Shown here one piece after another: positions 21,696 through 22,542 of a DNA stretch of 22,542 nucleotides (its first letter is position 1; each line of letters starts with the position of its first letter). Origin of the DNA: CAZUUO01 sp964622665 (GTDB lineage: Bacteria; Patescibacteriota; Patescibacteriia; Magasanikbacterales; GCA-002688135). Under the pieces are notes generated by a model, which saw only the letters and a list, made by a program, of their open reading frames with translations, was not told the origin of the DNA and ran no database searches. The stretch spans positions 1 to 22,542 of the forward strand of contig CAZUUO010000011.1 in the NCBI GenBank assembly GCA_964622665.1, written 5' to 3'. The position numbers and the translations under genes were made by a program.

Positions 21696-22542
21696 ATGCA
21701 TAATTTAGTAAAAAAAGTGCTTGGGGGTAATTTTTTGATAATCTTTTTTTGTACACTTTTATTTTTTCCCTCCATTACAAAAGCATTCACTGTTTTGCCC
21801 GCTATTAGTGATGCTCAAGTTGAGAATCGTGAAACAATTCAAAAGTATATTGAGATTACTAATGACTCCGACTCTATTAAACAGTACTCGATTCAAATTG
21901 GGGCATTTTCACAGTACACTGATGGAACCCCTACGTTATTACAAGAGAATACGTACCGTCATTGGCTTACGGGTTTGCCTCAGTCATTTGAGTTGGGTCC
22001 AAAGGAAAAGAAAAGCTTTATGTATTTTGTTACCCCAAATGCTCCGCGTACCGGTAGTTATTTTTTTTCTTTGTTTGTAAATGAGACAGAAAAGAGCGAT
22101 ACTTTCTCGAATGTCCAGGCGAAAACAACCATTGCTTCGTTGCTTTTTTTGAATGTTGGCCGTGACAATAATCAAAATTTATTAGTTACGTCATTTGCGC
22201 CAAAGTCTACTATTGTATGGAGTATTCCACAAAAGTTTGTCTTTGATGTGAAGAATAATGGAAAAATTTTTGCTATACCACAGGGTGAACTCCGTATTGC
22301 ACCACTGTTATTTAATAAGATTTATGCTGCTTCATTGGTAACTCAAAAAAGGGTGCTGCCTGGTTTTTCACGTGATTACGAGGTTGCGTGGAATCCTCAA
22401 GGAATGTGGTGGTCATCCCTTAATCCATTTCGTTTTGGTATTTTTGATGTTGATTTGGTGTTACAAAATACCGAGTATAGTGGAACACTGCGCACTCGTT
22501 TCATACTTCTATCTCCATCTGGTATACTGTTACTAGTAGTAA
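21696..22542 (+). CDS. Secreted DUF916-like protein, C-terminus cut by window edge
   Basis: An ATG at 21696 opens a frame that runs to the right edge (282 codons, no stop). Residues 1-32 form a signal peptide (basic start, long hydrophobic core, cut near TKA). The mature N-terminus (FTVLPAISDAQVENRETIQ) and the segment IEITNDSDSIKQYSIQIGAF, then FELGPKEKKSFMYFVTPNAP, look like the N-terminal beta-sandwich of DUF916/WxL-interacting proteins, which bind peptidoglycan and WxL partners. The last visible residues (LLSPSGILLLVV) may begin a C-terminal membrane helix. A TATACA box ends 6 bases before the ATG and there is no Shine-Dalgarno. The DnaA-box cluster overlaps its promoter region. The family assignment is by resemblance only. 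Confidence 0.75.
   Translation, partial: MHNLVKKVLGGNFLIIFFCTLLFFPSITKAFTVLPAISDAQVENRETIQKYIEITNDSDSIKQYSIQIGAFSQYTDGTPTLLQENTYRHWLTGLPQSFELGPKEKKSFMYFVTPNAPRTGSYFFSLFVNETEKSDTFSNVQAKTTIASLLFLNVGRDNNQNLLVTSFAPKSTIVWSIPQKFVFDVKNNGKIFAIPQGELRIAPLLFNKIYAASLVTQKRVLPGFSRDYEVAWNPQGMWWSSLNPFRFGIFDVDLVLQNTEYSGTLRTRFILLSPSGILLLVV

Noticed and set aside
22366..22375. TTTCACGTGA resembling parS in the last gene
   Set aside because: About 11 of 16 positions match; the arms are poor and it lies in coding sequence.

Overview
The window looks like a stretch of a small, AT-rich bacterial chromosome around its replication origin, most likely from the Candidate Phyla Radiation (Patescibacteria, Parcubacteria-like). 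The reasons are inferential. Several genes have no visible Shine-Dalgarno sequence, and some -10 boxes sit only 6-13 bases before the start codon. The cell-wall proteins have architectures common in that group (compact 3D-domain protein, LysM/M23 protein, class A PBP with Ig-like tail, TSP3-repeat secreted protein). dnaA and dnaN are not followed by recF/gyrB. No mobile element, CRISPR array or rRNA gene was seen.

Layout, left to right: a truncated Lys/Glu-rich protein (minus) and a 112-residue orphan (plus); a LysM/M23 peptidoglycan hydrolase (minus), divergent from trigger factor tig (plus); holA and polA (minus, probably one transcript with polA first); tRNA-Cys; a 3D-domain wall protein with a long structured leader; a secreted TSP3-repeat protein (minus), divergent from a class A penicillin-binding protein (plus); dnaN (minus); a 481-bp G/T-rich oriC-like gap; a stand-alone (p)ppGpp-hydrolase-like HD gene (plus); dnaA (minus), divergent from rpmH-rnpA-yidD (plus); nfo, rpsT and rmuC (minus); a 761-bp gap holding tRNA-Arg(CCU) and a cluster of parS-like ParB sites; then two secreted or surface proteins (plus), the second cut by the window edge, separated by four clustered DnaA boxes.

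Two themes emerge. The first is chromosome replication and segregation: dnaA, dnaN, holA, polA, DnaA boxes at three places, and at least four parS-like sites, with an alarmone hydrolase placed between dnaA and dnaN. The second is the cell envelope: M23, 3D and PBP enzymes plus surface proteins. On sampled lines the plus strand is clearly C-rich over G in polA/holA and G-rich in the dnaN-HD gap, consistent with an origin in the right half of the window.

The most interesting signals beyond standard genes are: the parS-like cluster, whose four main sites share one non-palindromic base in the same orientation; the DnaA-box tetrad at 21640-21682; a perfect 12-bp intrinsic-terminator-like hairpin inside the rnpA coding sequence; the folded leader of the 3D-domain gene; and recurrent leaderless-type promoters. 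All functional assignments come from motif reading by eye, without database searches.
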